Part shown: piece after piece, positions 40,786 through 48,368 of the stretch
Position numbering within the stretch: the stretch's first letter is position 1
How the letters are laid out: each line of letters opens with the position of its first letter
NCBI GenBank assembly: GCA_024742695.1
Contig: JANSXY010000025.1
Coordinates: 1 to 56,076 of the forward strand
DNA from: Paracoccaceae bacterium
Lineage (GTDB): Bacteria > Pseudomonadota > Alphaproteobacteria > Rhodobacterales > Rhodobacteraceae
Direction of reading: 5' to 3'
Length of the DNA: 56,076 bases
Notes under the pieces: model-generated
What the model was told of the DNA's origin: nothing
The model's database searches: none
The model's input: only the letters and a program-made list of their open reading frames with translations
Made by a program: the position numbers and the translations under genes

Positions 40786-42009
40786 ATGACGGACAGTCGG
40801 GCGCAAGATGCCGAAATGCCGGATCGGGCGGTGGTGCGGCTTCGGCCCAATGCCAAGCCGCAGGCGTTGCGGCACGGCTTTCCCTGGGTCTATGCCGACG
40901 AACTGGTACTTGACCGGCGCACGAAGGCGCTGGCCCCCGGCAGCTTTGCCCTGCTGGAGGATGCCGAGCGCCGGCCGCTGGGCGTGGTGACCGTCAATCC
41001 AGGCTCGAAGATCGTCGCCCGGATGATGGATCGCGACCCGGAGGCAGAGATCGACCAGGGCTGGATCGCGGATCGGCTGGCCCGTGCCTTCGCCCTGCGC
41101 GAGCGGCTTTATCCCGACCCCTTCTACAGGCTTGTGCATGCCGAGGCCGACGGGCTGCCCGGCCTTGTCATCGACCGGTTCGGCGCCACCGCCGTGATCC
41201 AGCCGAACGCGGCCTGGGCCGAAACCGCCCTGCCCCGGATCGCCGCCGCGCTGGCCGAGGTCACCGGTGTGGCGCATGTCGTGAAGAACGGCACCGGCCG
41301 GGCCCGCGGGCTGGAAGGCCTGGCCGAGGAAACCACCGTGCTGTCCGGCGCCGTCACCGGCCCGGTGCGGGTGCCGATGAACGGCGCGACCTACCTTGCC
41401 GACCTCCTGGGCGGCCAGAAGACCGGGCTGTTCTTCGACCAGCGCGACAACCACGCCTTCGCGGCCCGGCTGGCGCGCGGCGCGCGGGTGCTGGACGTGT
41501 TTTCCCATGTCGGCGGCTTCGGCCTGGCGGCGCTGGCCGCGGGCGCGGAACGCGCGCTGGCGGTCGACGGATCGGCCGCGGCCCTTGAACTGGCGCGCGC
41601 GGGGGCGGAGGCCGGCGGCGTGACCGACCGGTTCGAGACCCGGCAGGGCGATGCCTTCGCGGTGCTCGAGGCGCTGGCGAACGAGGCCGCGCGCTTCGAG
41701 CTGGTGATCTGCGATCCGCCGGCCTTCGCGCCCTCGCGGCAGGCGCTGGCGGCCGGGCTGCGGGCCTACGAACGGGTGGCGCGGCTGGCCGCGCCGCTGG
41801 TCGCGCCCGGCGGGTTCCTCGTGCTGTGCTCGTGTTCGCATGCCGCCGATCTCGGCGCGTTCCGCAACGCCTCGGCGCGCGGGATCGGGCGCGGCGGCCG
41901 TCGCGGCCAGCTTCTGCACACGGGTTTCGCGGGGCCGGACCATCCGCAACTGCCGCAGCTGGCGGAAACCGGCTACCTCAAGGCGCTGTTCTTCCGGCTG
42001 GACGGGTGA
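40786..42009 (+). CDS. Class I SAM-dependent rRNA methyltransferase (RlmI/RlmK-like)
   Basis: A 407-residue protein with an N-terminal PUA-type domain (VVRLRPNAKPQALRHGFPWVYADE, quoted in part as ALRHGFPWVYADE) and a C-terminal Rossmann methyltransferase domain. LLGGQKTGLFFDQRDNH, VLDVFSHVGGFGLAALAAGA (SAM site) and ICDPPAFAPS are diagnostic of the RlmI family of 23S rRNA 5-methylcytosine methyltransferases; CSCSHAADL carries the likely catalytic Cys. GGGGGAGG fixes the start. The stop shares a base with the PIN gene ATG. Confidence 0.92.
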   Translation: MTDSRAQDAEMPDRAVVRLRPNAKPQALRHGFPWVYADELVLDRRTKALAPGSFALLEDAERRPLGVVTVNPGSKIVARMMDRDPEAEIDQGWIADRLARAFALRERLYPDPFYRLVHAEADGLPGLVIDRFGATAVIQPNAAWAETALPRIAAALAEVTGVAHVVKNGTGRARGLEGLAEETTVLSGAVTGPVRVPMNGATYLADLLGGQKTGLFFDQRDNHAFAARLARGARVLDVFSHVGGFGLAALAAGAERALAVDGSAAALELARAGAEAGGVTDRFETRQGDAFAVLEALANEAARFELVICDPPAFAPSRQALAAGLRAYERVARLAAPLVAPGGFLVLCSCSHAADLGAFRNASARGIGRGGRRGQLLHTGFAGPDHPQLPQLAETGYLKALFFRLDG

Positions 42010-42557
42010 TGCGCGCGGTTCTCGACGCCTGCGTCCTCTATCCCACGGTCTTGCGGGAAATCCTGATCGGCGTCGCCCGCACCGGTCTCTACGACCCGCT
42101 GTGGTCCACCCGCATCCTCGAGGAATGGGCCCGCGCCGCCGCCCGCGCGGGCCCGGTGGCGGAGGCCGAGGCGCGCGGCGCCGCGGCGTTGCTGGGCAGC
42201 GCGTTCCCGCGTGCCGCGGTGCCGCCGCAGCCCGGGATCGAGGCGCGGCTGACGCTGCCCGATCCGGCCGACGTGCATGTTCTGGCCGCGGCGATCGGCG
42301 GCAGCGCCGATGCCATCATCACCTTCAACCGGGCCGATTTTCCGCAGGGCGTTCTGGCGGGCGAAGGCGTGACCCGGCGCGATCCCGACGGGTTTCTTTG
42401 GGAACTCTGGTCGCACCATCCCGACACCGTCGCCGCGGCGGTAGAGGCGGTGCGGACCGAGGCCGAGCGGCTGTCGGGCCGGCCGCAACCGGTGCGCGCG
42501 CTGCTCAAGCGGGCGCGTCTGCCGCGGCTGGGCAAGGCACTGGCCGCGACGGGATAG
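42009..42557 (+). CDS. PIN-domain protein
   Basis: A 182-residue PIN-fold protein, a family of small metal-dependent RNases. Acidic residues in PIN order are D6 (VLDACVL), E38/E39 (RILEEWA), D88 (ADVHVLAAA) and D101 or D110 (DAIITFNRADFP). VapC toxins are about 130 residues, and no antitoxin is adjacent, so it is more likely a housekeeping or orphan RNase. Coupling to an rRNA methyltransferase by TGATG hints at a role in rRNA or ribosome maintenance, which is inference only. Confidence 0.85.
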   Translation: MRAVLDACVLYPTVLREILIGVARTGLYDPLWSTRILEEWARAAARAGPVAEAEARGAAALLGSAFPRAAVPPQPGIEARLTLPDPADVHVLAAAIGGSADAIITFNRADFPQGVLAGEGVTRRDPDGFLWELWSHHPDTVAAAVEAVRTEAERLSGRPQPVRALLKRARLPRLGKALAATG

Positions 42558-42569
42558 GCCCGGCCCGGC

Positions 42570-42845
42570 TCAGGCCCCGCCGCCCAGACGCGCCGCGCGA
42601 CCGCCGCGGCGCTTCGGTTCCGGCGCGGTGCCCAGCCCGGCGACCAGCGTCACGCTCATCGGATGATCCTCCTGCCCCGGCAGGTAGTGGCCGATCAGCA
42701 CCCGCATCGCCTCGCGCTGGTCGGTATCCACCGCCAGGCTCAACGCCCAGTCGAGGAAGATCGACCGGCATTCCGCCTCGGTGATGCCCTCGATCCGGTA
42801 GGCTTCGCGCACGAGGCCCTTCGGGTCGGCCAGCTTCATGTCCAT
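42570..42845 (-). CDS. Conserved hypothetical protein (91 aa)
   Basis: A 91-residue soluble protein starting MDMKLADPKGLVREAYRIEG, with EAECRSIFLDWALSLAV and LIGHYLPGQEDHPMSVTLVAG, and an Arg/Gly-rich tail PKRRGGRAARLGGGA. I believe similar short proteins are common in Rhodobacterales next to glnE or related genes, but know no function. ATG 42845 has GAGGAAGATC upstream; an ATG 15 bp earlier has its SD too close. It lies 53 bp after glnE on the same strand and is probably cotranscribed. Confidence 0.78.
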   Translation of the reverse strand: MDMKLADPKGLVREAYRIEGITEAECRSIFLDWALSLAVDTDQREAMRVLIGHYLPGQEDHPMSVTLVAGLGTAPEPKRRGGRAARLGGGA

Positions 42846-42898
42846 GATCTTCCTCGCCATCCTCTGCGCCCGTCACCCAGTGCCGTCACCCCGTGCCG

Positions 42899-45691
42899 TC
42901 ACGCCGCCGTCCCGGTGCCGGCGGCCAGCGCCGCCTCGACGATCCCGGCCACCGCCGCGGTTTCCGCCGCCAGACGATCCGCCAGCGCGGCGAGGCTGTC
43001 CACCCCCGTTTCGCGCAACAGGAACGCCCGGCCGCCCTCGCCGATCGCGTCCATGTCCAGCGGCCTGTCGGTCAACAGCCGCCCGCCCGCCTGCAACCGC
43101 CACAGGAACCGGTAGGCGCGGGCCAGGGCCTCGCCCGCCTCGGGCGTGACAAGCCCGGCGCGCGGACCGATCCGCAACTGCGCCTCGACCCGCCGCGCCG
43201 GATCGCCGCTGCGCAGCGCGAAACTCTGCGCCAGCAGTTCGACATCCTGCAACCGGCCCGGGCCGATCTTCGCCTCCCACGCCCCGTCGGGGGCCTTGGC
43301 CGCGAAGATCCGCCGCCGCATCTGCGCCAGATCGGGCAGGATCGCCGCGCCGACCGCCTTCGCCGCGAGCACCCGGCGGCGGATCGCCTCGACCTCGGCG
43401 GCGACATCCTCGCTGCCCGCGACCGGACGCGCGCGGGTCAGCGCGAGGTGTTCCCAGGTCCAGGCCTCGTCCATCTGGTAGGCCTCGAACGAGGCGAGCG
43501 CGGTGGCCACCGGCCCCTGCCGGCCCGAGGGCCTGAGCCGCATGTCGACCTCGTAAAGCCGGCCCTCCGCCATCGGCGCGGTCAGCGCGGTGACCAGCGC
43601 CTGCGTCAGCCGCGCGTAGTAGGGCCGCGCGGCCAGTGGCCGACGACCTTCGGACATTTCCGCCCCGGCCGGGTCGTAGATCACGATCAGGTCGAGATCG
43701 GAGGCGGCGTTCAGCCGTTCGGCCCCCAGGCTGCCCATCCCCAGCACCGCCGCACCGCGCCCCGGCATCGGCCCGTGCTTGGCGGCGAATTCCGCGGCCA
43801 CGACGGGCCAGAGCGCGCGCAGCACCGCGCCGGCCAGATCGGCATAGTGGCGGGCCGCCTCGGCCGCCTCGATCAGCCCGCGCAGGTGATGCACGCCGAT
43901 CCGGAAATGCCATTCCTTGCGCCAGCGCCTCAGCGCGTCGAGCTTGCGCTCGTAATCCGAAACTCCGGCCATCGCCGCCGTCGCGGCCTCGGCCAGCGCG
44001 GCGGTGCCGGGCCAGGGCGCGAAGAAATCGCCGCCGATCACCGCGTCAAGCACCCCGGCGTTGCGCGACAGGTGCTGCGCCAGCGCCGGCGCGGTCGCGC
44101 AGATATCGACGATCAGGTCGATCAGTTGCGGATTGGCCTCGAACAGCGAGAACAGCTGCACCCCGGCGGGCAGCCGTGCCAGAAAGCCGTCGAATTGCCC
44201 CAGCGCCTCGTCGGGATGCGCCGCGCGCTGCATCCGTGACAGGATTTCCGGCTCCACCCGCTTGAACACCTCGACGGCGCGGGACGAGCGCAGCGCCGGA
44301 TAGCCGCGCCAGCCCTCGACGATCTCCTGCGCGGCCCGCGACATCTCGGGCCATTCCGCGGCCCGCGTCGGGGCGAAGAACCCCTCCGTCAGGTCCGCCA
44401 CACGTTCCAGCCGCGCGCGCAGCGCCGCGCGCAGCCGGGCGGTATCGCCCTCGCCCATCATCCGGGCCAGCCGGTCGAAGCCCTCCGCCGAGGCGGGCAA
44501 CGCCTGAGTCTGCTGATCGGCGACCATCTGCACCCGGTGCTCGACCTCGCGGTGGGCGCGGTAGTGCTCGGCCAGTTCGGCGGCGACCTCGGGCGGCACC
44601 CAGCCCTTCTTGGCCAACGCGGCCAGCGCGGGCAACGTGGCGCGATCGCGCAGCGACGGGTCGCGGCCGCCGGAGATCAGCTGCCGGGTCTGGGTGAAGA
44701 ACTCGATCTCGCGGATCCCGCCCTGGCCCAGCTTGATGTCGTGGCCTTCCAGCACCACCGGACCGTGCAGCCCCTTGTGATCGCGAATTCTCAGCCGCAT
44801 GTCGTAGGCATCCTGGATCGCGGCGAAATCGAGATGCTTGCGCCACACGAAGGGCGTGAGGGTAGACAGGAACCGCGCCCCCGCCGCGATATCGCCGCCG
44901 CAGGCCCGCGCCTTGATATAGGCCGCCCGTTCCCAGGTGCGCCCGACGCTTTCGTAATAGTGTTCCGCCGCTTCCATCCCGATGCAGACCGGCGTCACCG
45001 AGGGATCGGGCCGCAGCCGCAGGTCGGTGCGGAAGACATAGCCCTCGGGCGTCAGGTCCGACAGCAGCGCGGCGGTCTTGCGGGTCGCCCGGATCAGGCT
45101 GGCGCGCGCCTCCATCACCTCGTCCGGCGGATAGCGCGCCTCGTCGAACAGCATGATCAGGTCGATGTCGGAGGAATAGTTCAGCTCCCCCGCGCCCATC
45201 TTTCCCATCGCCAGCGCCACCATGCCGCCGGCCGTTTCCGCATCCCCGGGCACCGCGCCGGGCAGCTTGCCGCGGCGGATTTCCTCGGCCACGGTGGCGA
45301 CCATCGCGCGATGCACGGCCCGGTCGGCCAGCGCGGTCAGCGCGCCGGTGACATCCTCCAGCGCCCAGACACCGCCGAGATCGGCCAGCCCGGCCAGCAG
45401 CGCGACGCGCCGTTTTGCCTGCCGCAGCCCGTCACCCAGGCCGTCGGACGGATGGTCGCGCACCTCGTCCAGTACCCCGGCCAGCGCGGCCTCGGGCGGG
45501 CCGGCAAGCGCGGCGCGCAGCCAGTCGCCCTCGCGGGTCATCAGGCCGGAAAGGTAGGGGCTGCAACCCGCCGCCCCGGCGATCAGGTCGCGCAGGTCCG
45601 GCGCCAGATCGGCGAAGGCCGCGGCGCCTTCCGCCCCGCGATCGGGATCGAAGGCGATCGGGCAGCGGCTGAGGCGGGCGGCGAAGTTCAT
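42899..45691 (-). CDS. glnE: Bifunctional glutamine synthetase adenylyltransferase/adenylyl-removing enzyme
   Basis: A 930-residue GlnE (E. coli 946), which adenylylates and deadenylylates glutamine synthetase in answer to PII and glutamine. Both nucleotidyltransferase domains keep their metal site: YSSDIDLIMLFDE in the N-terminal adenylyl-removing half and ASDLDLIVIYDP in the C-terminal adenylylating half. AIQDAYDMRLRIRDHKGLHG and DHLRGLIEAAE-like stretches fit the helical linkers. The start has no strong ribosome site. Three TGA codons spaced 13 bases apart close it in all frames. Confidence 0.95.
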   Translation of the reverse strand: MNFAARLSRCPIAFDPDRGAEGAAAFADLAPDLRDLIAGAAGCSPYLSGLMTREGDWLRAALAGPPEAALAGVLDEVRDHPSDGLGDGLRQAKRRVALLAGLADLGGVWALEDVTGALTALADRAVHRAMVATVAEEIRRGKLPGAVPGDAETAGGMVALAMGKMGAGELNYSSDIDLIMLFDEARYPPDEVMEARASLIRATRKTAALLSDLTPEGYVFRTDLRLRPDPSVTPVCIGMEAAEHYYESVGRTWERAAYIKARACGGDIAAGARFLSTLTPFVWRKHLDFAAIQDAYDMRLRIRDHKGLHGPVVLEGHDIKLGQGGIREIEFFTQTRQLISGGRDPSLRDRATLPALAALAKKGWVPPEVAAELAEHYRAHREVEHRVQMVADQQTQALPASAEGFDRLARMMGEGDTARLRAALRARLERVADLTEGFFAPTRAAEWPEMSRAAQEIVEGWRGYPALRSSRAVEVFKRVEPEILSRMQRAAHPDEALGQFDGFLARLPAGVQLFSLFEANPQLIDLIVDICATAPALAQHLSRNAGVLDAVIGGDFFAPWPGTAALAEAATAAMAGVSDYERKLDALRRWRKEWHFRIGVHHLRGLIEAAEAARHYADLAGAVLRALWPVVAAEFAAKHGPMPGRGAAVLGMGSLGAERLNAASDLDLIVIYDPAGAEMSEGRRPLAARPYYARLTQALVTALTAPMAEGRLYEVDMRLRPSGRQGPVATALASFEAYQMDEAWTWEHLALTRARPVAGSEDVAAEVEAIRRRVLAAKAVGAAILPDLAQMRRRIFAAKAPDGAWEAKIGPGRLQDVELLAQSFALRSGDPARRVEAQLRIGPRAGLVTPEAGEALARAYRFLWRLQAGGRLLTDRPLDMDAIGEGGRAFLLRETGVDSLAALADRLAAETAAVAGIVEAALAAGTGTAA

Positions 45692-45789
45692 CGCCGCGAC
45701 AGTACAATCCCGGCCGGGCAGGTCAACGCCCGGCACTGGACAGGCGCGCGGCAAAACGCTTCCCTCGCAAGAAATGGCGGGAGACGACG

Positions 45790-46260
45790 ATGAGCAAGAG
45801 CCTGAAGCGGGTCCGCGCGGCGCTGGAGGCGGCGGGCCTCGATTGCCCGGTGATGGAATGCACGGCCGAAACCCGAACGGCGGAACAGGCCGCGGCGGCG
45901 GCGGGCTGCGCGCTCGACCAGATCGTGAAATCGATCGTCTTCCGCGGCGCCGACAGCGGCCATGTGGTGCTGTTCCTGACCGCCGGCGGAAACCGTGTCG
46001 ATCCCGCCAAGGCCAGCGCGGCGGCGGGGCAAGAGCTGGGCCGCGCCGATGCCGACCTCGTGCGCGCCGAAACCGGCTTCGCGATCGGCGGCGTGGCCCC
46101 GGTGGGGCACCTGTCGCCGGTGCGCTGCTTCCTCGACCCGCGGTTGACGGGCTTCGACCGGGTCTGGGCCGCGGCCGGCACCCCGCGCCACATCTTCGCC
46201 ATCGCGCCAGCCGATCTGCACCGGCTTACGGGCGCCGAGATCGTTGATTTCACGGCCTGA
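45790..46260 (+). CDS. YbaK/EbsC family aminoacyl-tRNA deacylase-like protein
   Basis: A 156-residue YbaK-fold protein. Residues IVKSIVFRG (about 45-53) contain the lysine that acts in the editing pocket, and GGVAPVGH and FDRVWAAAGTPRHIFAI follow the family pattern. Related ProX/YbaK proteins hydrolyse mischarged Ala- or Cys-tRNAs; substrate cannot be assigned. GGGAGACGACG precedes the ATG. It is divergent from glnE, 98 bp apart. Confidence 0.9.
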   Translation: MSKSLKRVRAALEAAGLDCPVMECTAETRTAEQAAAAAGCALDQIVKSIVFRGADSGHVVLFLTAGGNRVDPAKASAAAGQELGRADADLVRAETGFAIGGVAPVGHLSPVRCFLDPRLTGFDRVWAAAGTPRHIFAIAPADLHRLTGAEIVDFTA

Positions 46261-46281
46261 TCCGGCCCGATGTAAATTTCT

Positions 46282-46345
46282 TTGACATTGACCCTTGACC
46301 CGCGCGCCCGCGATACCGATCTTGGGCATGTGAAACGAATTCACA
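46282..46345 (+). promoter_or_regulatory. Control region of the DUF2852 gene: triple TTGAC and inverted repeat
   Basis: TTGACA, TTGACC and TTGACC lie nearly end to end (46282-46287, 46288-46293, 46295-46300), each a possible -35 box. Downstream, TGTGAA (46329-46334) and TTCACA (46340-46345) form a perfect 6-bp inverted repeat with a 5-base spacer, 25 bases before the ATG. No clear -10 is visible. The repeat may bind a repressor. Confidence 0.4.
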
Positions 46346-46369
46346 TCCCTGACCCACGGAGGTAACCCG

Positions 46370-46816
46370 ATGTCCCCCACCACCACCGCCGCCGCCCCCG
46401 GCTGGTTCACGCAGGCCGAGCGCTGGCTCGACGATCGCGGCAAGGGCGCCTGGATCGCGCTCATGGTCGTCTCGTTCATCGTCTTCTGGCCCTTGGGCCT
46501 CGCCGTTCTCGCCTACATGATCTGGAGCAAGCGCATGTTCTCGAAATCCTGCCGCCGCCACCGCGATGACGAATACCGGGTCGATGTCCGGCTCAACCGG
46601 CACCGGTTCCGGACCTCCGGCAACACCGCCTTCGACGCCTACAAGGCCGATACGCTGGAACGGCTGGAGCGCGAGCAGGACGATTTCGAATCCTTCCTCA
46701 AGCGCCTGCGCGACAGCAAGGACAAGGCGGAATTCGACGCCTACATGGAAGAACGCGCCCGCGCCGCCCGCGACGTCCCGCGGGACGACCAGGCCGCCCC
46801 CCGGGCCGAGGCCTGA
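46370..46816 (+). CDS. DUF2852 membrane protein
   Basis: A 148-residue protein matching DUF2852. A Trp-rich start (GWFTQAERWLDDRGKGAWIA) runs into one hydrophobic segment (LMVVSFIVFWPLGLAVLAYM, about residues 30-49), then a basic cytoplasmic stretch and a charged helix rich in Arg, Asp and Glu (about 85-125) likely to be a coiled coil. Function is unknown. GGAGGT precedes the ATG and a 9-bp GC hairpin follows the stop. Confidence 0.88.
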   Translation: MSPTTTAAAPGWFTQAERWLDDRGKGAWIALMVVSFIVFWPLGLAVLAYMIWSKRMFSKSCRRHRDDEYRVDVRLNRHRFRTSGNTAFDAYKADTLERLEREQDDFESFLKRLRDSKDKAEFDAYMEERARAARDVPRDDQAAPRAEA

Positions 46817-46831
46817 GGCCGCCAGCCCCCG

Positions 46832-46853
46832 CCGGGGCGAAGGCTCGCCCCGG
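46832..46853 (+). terminator. Hairpin after DUF2852 gene
   Basis: CCGGGGCGA and TCGCCCCGG form a perfect 9-bp stem around AGGC, 15 bases after the stop. There is no T run, so it may attenuate or stabilise the transcript instead of fully terminating. Confidence 0.5.
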
Positions 46854-46924
46854 TCCGTCCGCGCGCCCTGCCCTTGACGGGCCGGGCGCGACACCCGATC
46901 TCAGGCCCGAGCTCAGGAACGACG

Positions 46925-47377
46925 ATGACCTACACCACCCCCGCCAGCCACCTGCCCGACCCCGGGCTTCAGCCCGAGTTCTATGCCAGCGTGCCGGTCA
47001 AGCGGCTGCTGGCCTGGGCCGTCGACACCGTGCTGATCGGCCTGCTGGGGCTGCTGCTTCTGCCGTTTACCGGGTTCCTGGCGCTGTTCTTTCTGCCGGT
47101 CTTCTACCTCGGCATCGGGTTCGTCTACCGGGTGCTGACGCTGATGCAATGGTCGGCGACGCCGGGCATGGCGCTGATGTCGATCGAGTTGCGCCGCCAT
47201 GACGGTCACCGCTTCGATCCCGCCCATGCCCTGTTCCACACACTGGGCTTCAGCCTCTCGGTGGCCTTCGTCCTGCCGCAACTGATCTCGATCTTCCTGA
47301 TGGCCAGCGGCGGGCGCGGACAGGGGCTGACCGACCTGGTGATGGGCACCGCCGCGATCAACCGTCCAAGCCGCTGA
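46925..47377 (+). CDS. RDD family membrane protein
   Basis: A 150-residue RDD-family protein with three hydrophobic segments. VKRLLAWAVDTVLIGLLGLL carries the Arg and Asp of the family name, and TPGMALMSIELRRHDG is the conserved second block. RDD proteins are small inner-membrane proteins, some acting as Na+/H+ antiporters; no specific role can be claimed. ATG 46925 begins MTYTTPASH; an in-frame ATG 51 bp upstream lies in GC-rich leader without a ribosome site. Confidence 0.88.
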   Translation: MTYTTPASHLPDPGLQPEFYASVPVKRLLAWAVDTVLIGLLGLLLLPFTGFLALFFLPVFYLGIGFVYRVLTLMQWSATPGMALMSIELRRHDGHRFDPAHALFHTLGFSLSVAFVLPQLISIFLMASGGRGQGLTDLVMGTAAINRPSR

Positions 47378-47396
47378 AAAACTGTTACATTGACAT

Positions 47397-47425
47397 CTTG
47401 GCGCAGCGCGCCAGCCTTGCTACGC
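47397..47425 (+). promoter_or_regulatory. Putative promoter of bpt
   Basis: TTGGCG (47397-47402), a 17-bp spacer and TACGCT (47420-47425) end 28 bases before the bpt ATG. A consensus TTGACA (47389-47394) overlaps nearby and may serve as an alternative -35. Confidence 0.4.
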
Positions 47426-47453
47426 TCCGCGCGCAAACAGGTTTCGCGGATCC

Positions 47454-48287
47454 ATGCGCCATACGCTTCCCATCGCGCCGCAGTTTTACGTGACGGCACC
47501 GCAGCCCTGTCCCTATCTGGACGGGCGCGCGGAGCGCAAGCTGTTCACCGCGCTGCAGGGCGAGAACGCGGAAAAGCTGAACGACGCATTGTCCAAGCAG
47601 GGCTTTCGCCGGTCGCAGAACGTGCTTTACCGGCCGTCCTGCGCGGAATGCTGCGCCTGCCTCTCGGCGCGGATCCGGGTGGCCGATTTCGTGCCGAACA
47701 AGAGCCAGCGGCGCACCCTGCGCCGCAATGCCCCGATGCGCCGCGAGGCGACCAGCCCCTGGGCGACCGAGGAGCAATACGCGCTGTTTCGCCGCTACCT
47801 CGACAGCCGCCATTCCGATGGCGGCATGGCCGACATGGACATCTTCGAATTCGCCGCGATGATCGAGGAGACGCCGGTCAAGAGCCGGGTCGTGGAGTAC
47901 CGCGACCCGGCCGGCGCCGAGGGAACCCAGCCGCTGGCGGCGGTCTGCCTGACCGACGTGCTCGATGACGGGCTGAGCATGGTCTACAGCTTCTACGAAC
48001 CCGGACGGATCGAGGACTCGCTGGGCACCTACATCATTCTCGACCACGTCGAGATCGCGCGCGCCGCCGGCCTGCCCTATGTCTACCTCGGCTACTGGGT
48101 GCCGGGCAGCCGCAAGATGGGCTACAAGGCGCGGTTCTCGGCGCTGGAGATCTACAAGGGCGGCACCTGGCAGGACATCGGCGATCCCGAAAGCCACACG
48201 GCCGAGACCCACCCGCTTTCGGTCGATCCGATCGCCGAACAGGTCGCCCGGATCAACCTTCCCGACACCCGGCCCGTGCGGGCCTGA
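47454..48287 (+). CDS. bpt: Aspartate/glutamate leucyltransferase (Bpt, N-degron pathway)
   Basis: A 277-residue member of the arginyl/leucyl-tRNA-protein transferase family. Bacterial Bpt moves Leu from its tRNA to N-terminal Asp or Glu, marking proteins for ClpS-ClpAP. [14 protein letters not shown] near residue 19, the Cys-rich [16 protein letters not shown] and [20 protein letters not shown] are the family blocks. Length is usual. No clpS or clpA is in the window. A strong hairpin terminator separates it from the convergent dctM. Confidence 0.94.
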   Translation: MRHTLPIAPQFYVTAPQPCPYLDGRAERKLFTALQGENAEKLNDALSKQGFRRSQNVLYRPSCAECCACLSARIRVADFVPNKSQRRTLRRNAPMRREATSPWATEEQYALFRRYLDSRHSDGGMADMDIFEFAAMIEETPVKSRVVEYRDPAGAEGTQPLAAVCLTDVLDDGLSMVYSFYEPGRIEDSLGTYIILDHVEIARAAGLPYVYLGYWVPGSRKMGYKARFSALEIYKGGTWQDIGDPESHTAETHPLSVDPIAEQVARINLPDTRPVRA

Positions 48288-48314
48288 CCGCGCGATCCGC
48301 GGACCGAACGCGAC

Positions 48315-48339
48315 GGGCCGCCCCGTGTCGGGGCGGCCC
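48315..48339. terminator. Bidirectional hairpin between bpt and dctM
   Basis: GGGCCGCCCC and GGGGCGGCCC form a perfect 10-bp stem with loop GTGTC between convergent genes. T runs are poor on both sides (GCGCCGTTTCT on the plus strand). Confidence 0.65.
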
Positions 48340-48368
48340 GCGCCGTTTCTCGCCCTGTCGCGCCGGCC

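Noticed and set aside
42009-42557. Toxin-antitoxin module
   Set aside because: No antitoxin-like short frame lies next to the PIN gene and the protein is longer than typical toxins.
46329-46345. CRP/FNR-type site
   Set aside because: TGTGA and TCACA are seven bases apart, not six, and the arms extend to TGTGAA/TTCACA, so it is better described as an inverted repeat of unknown binder.
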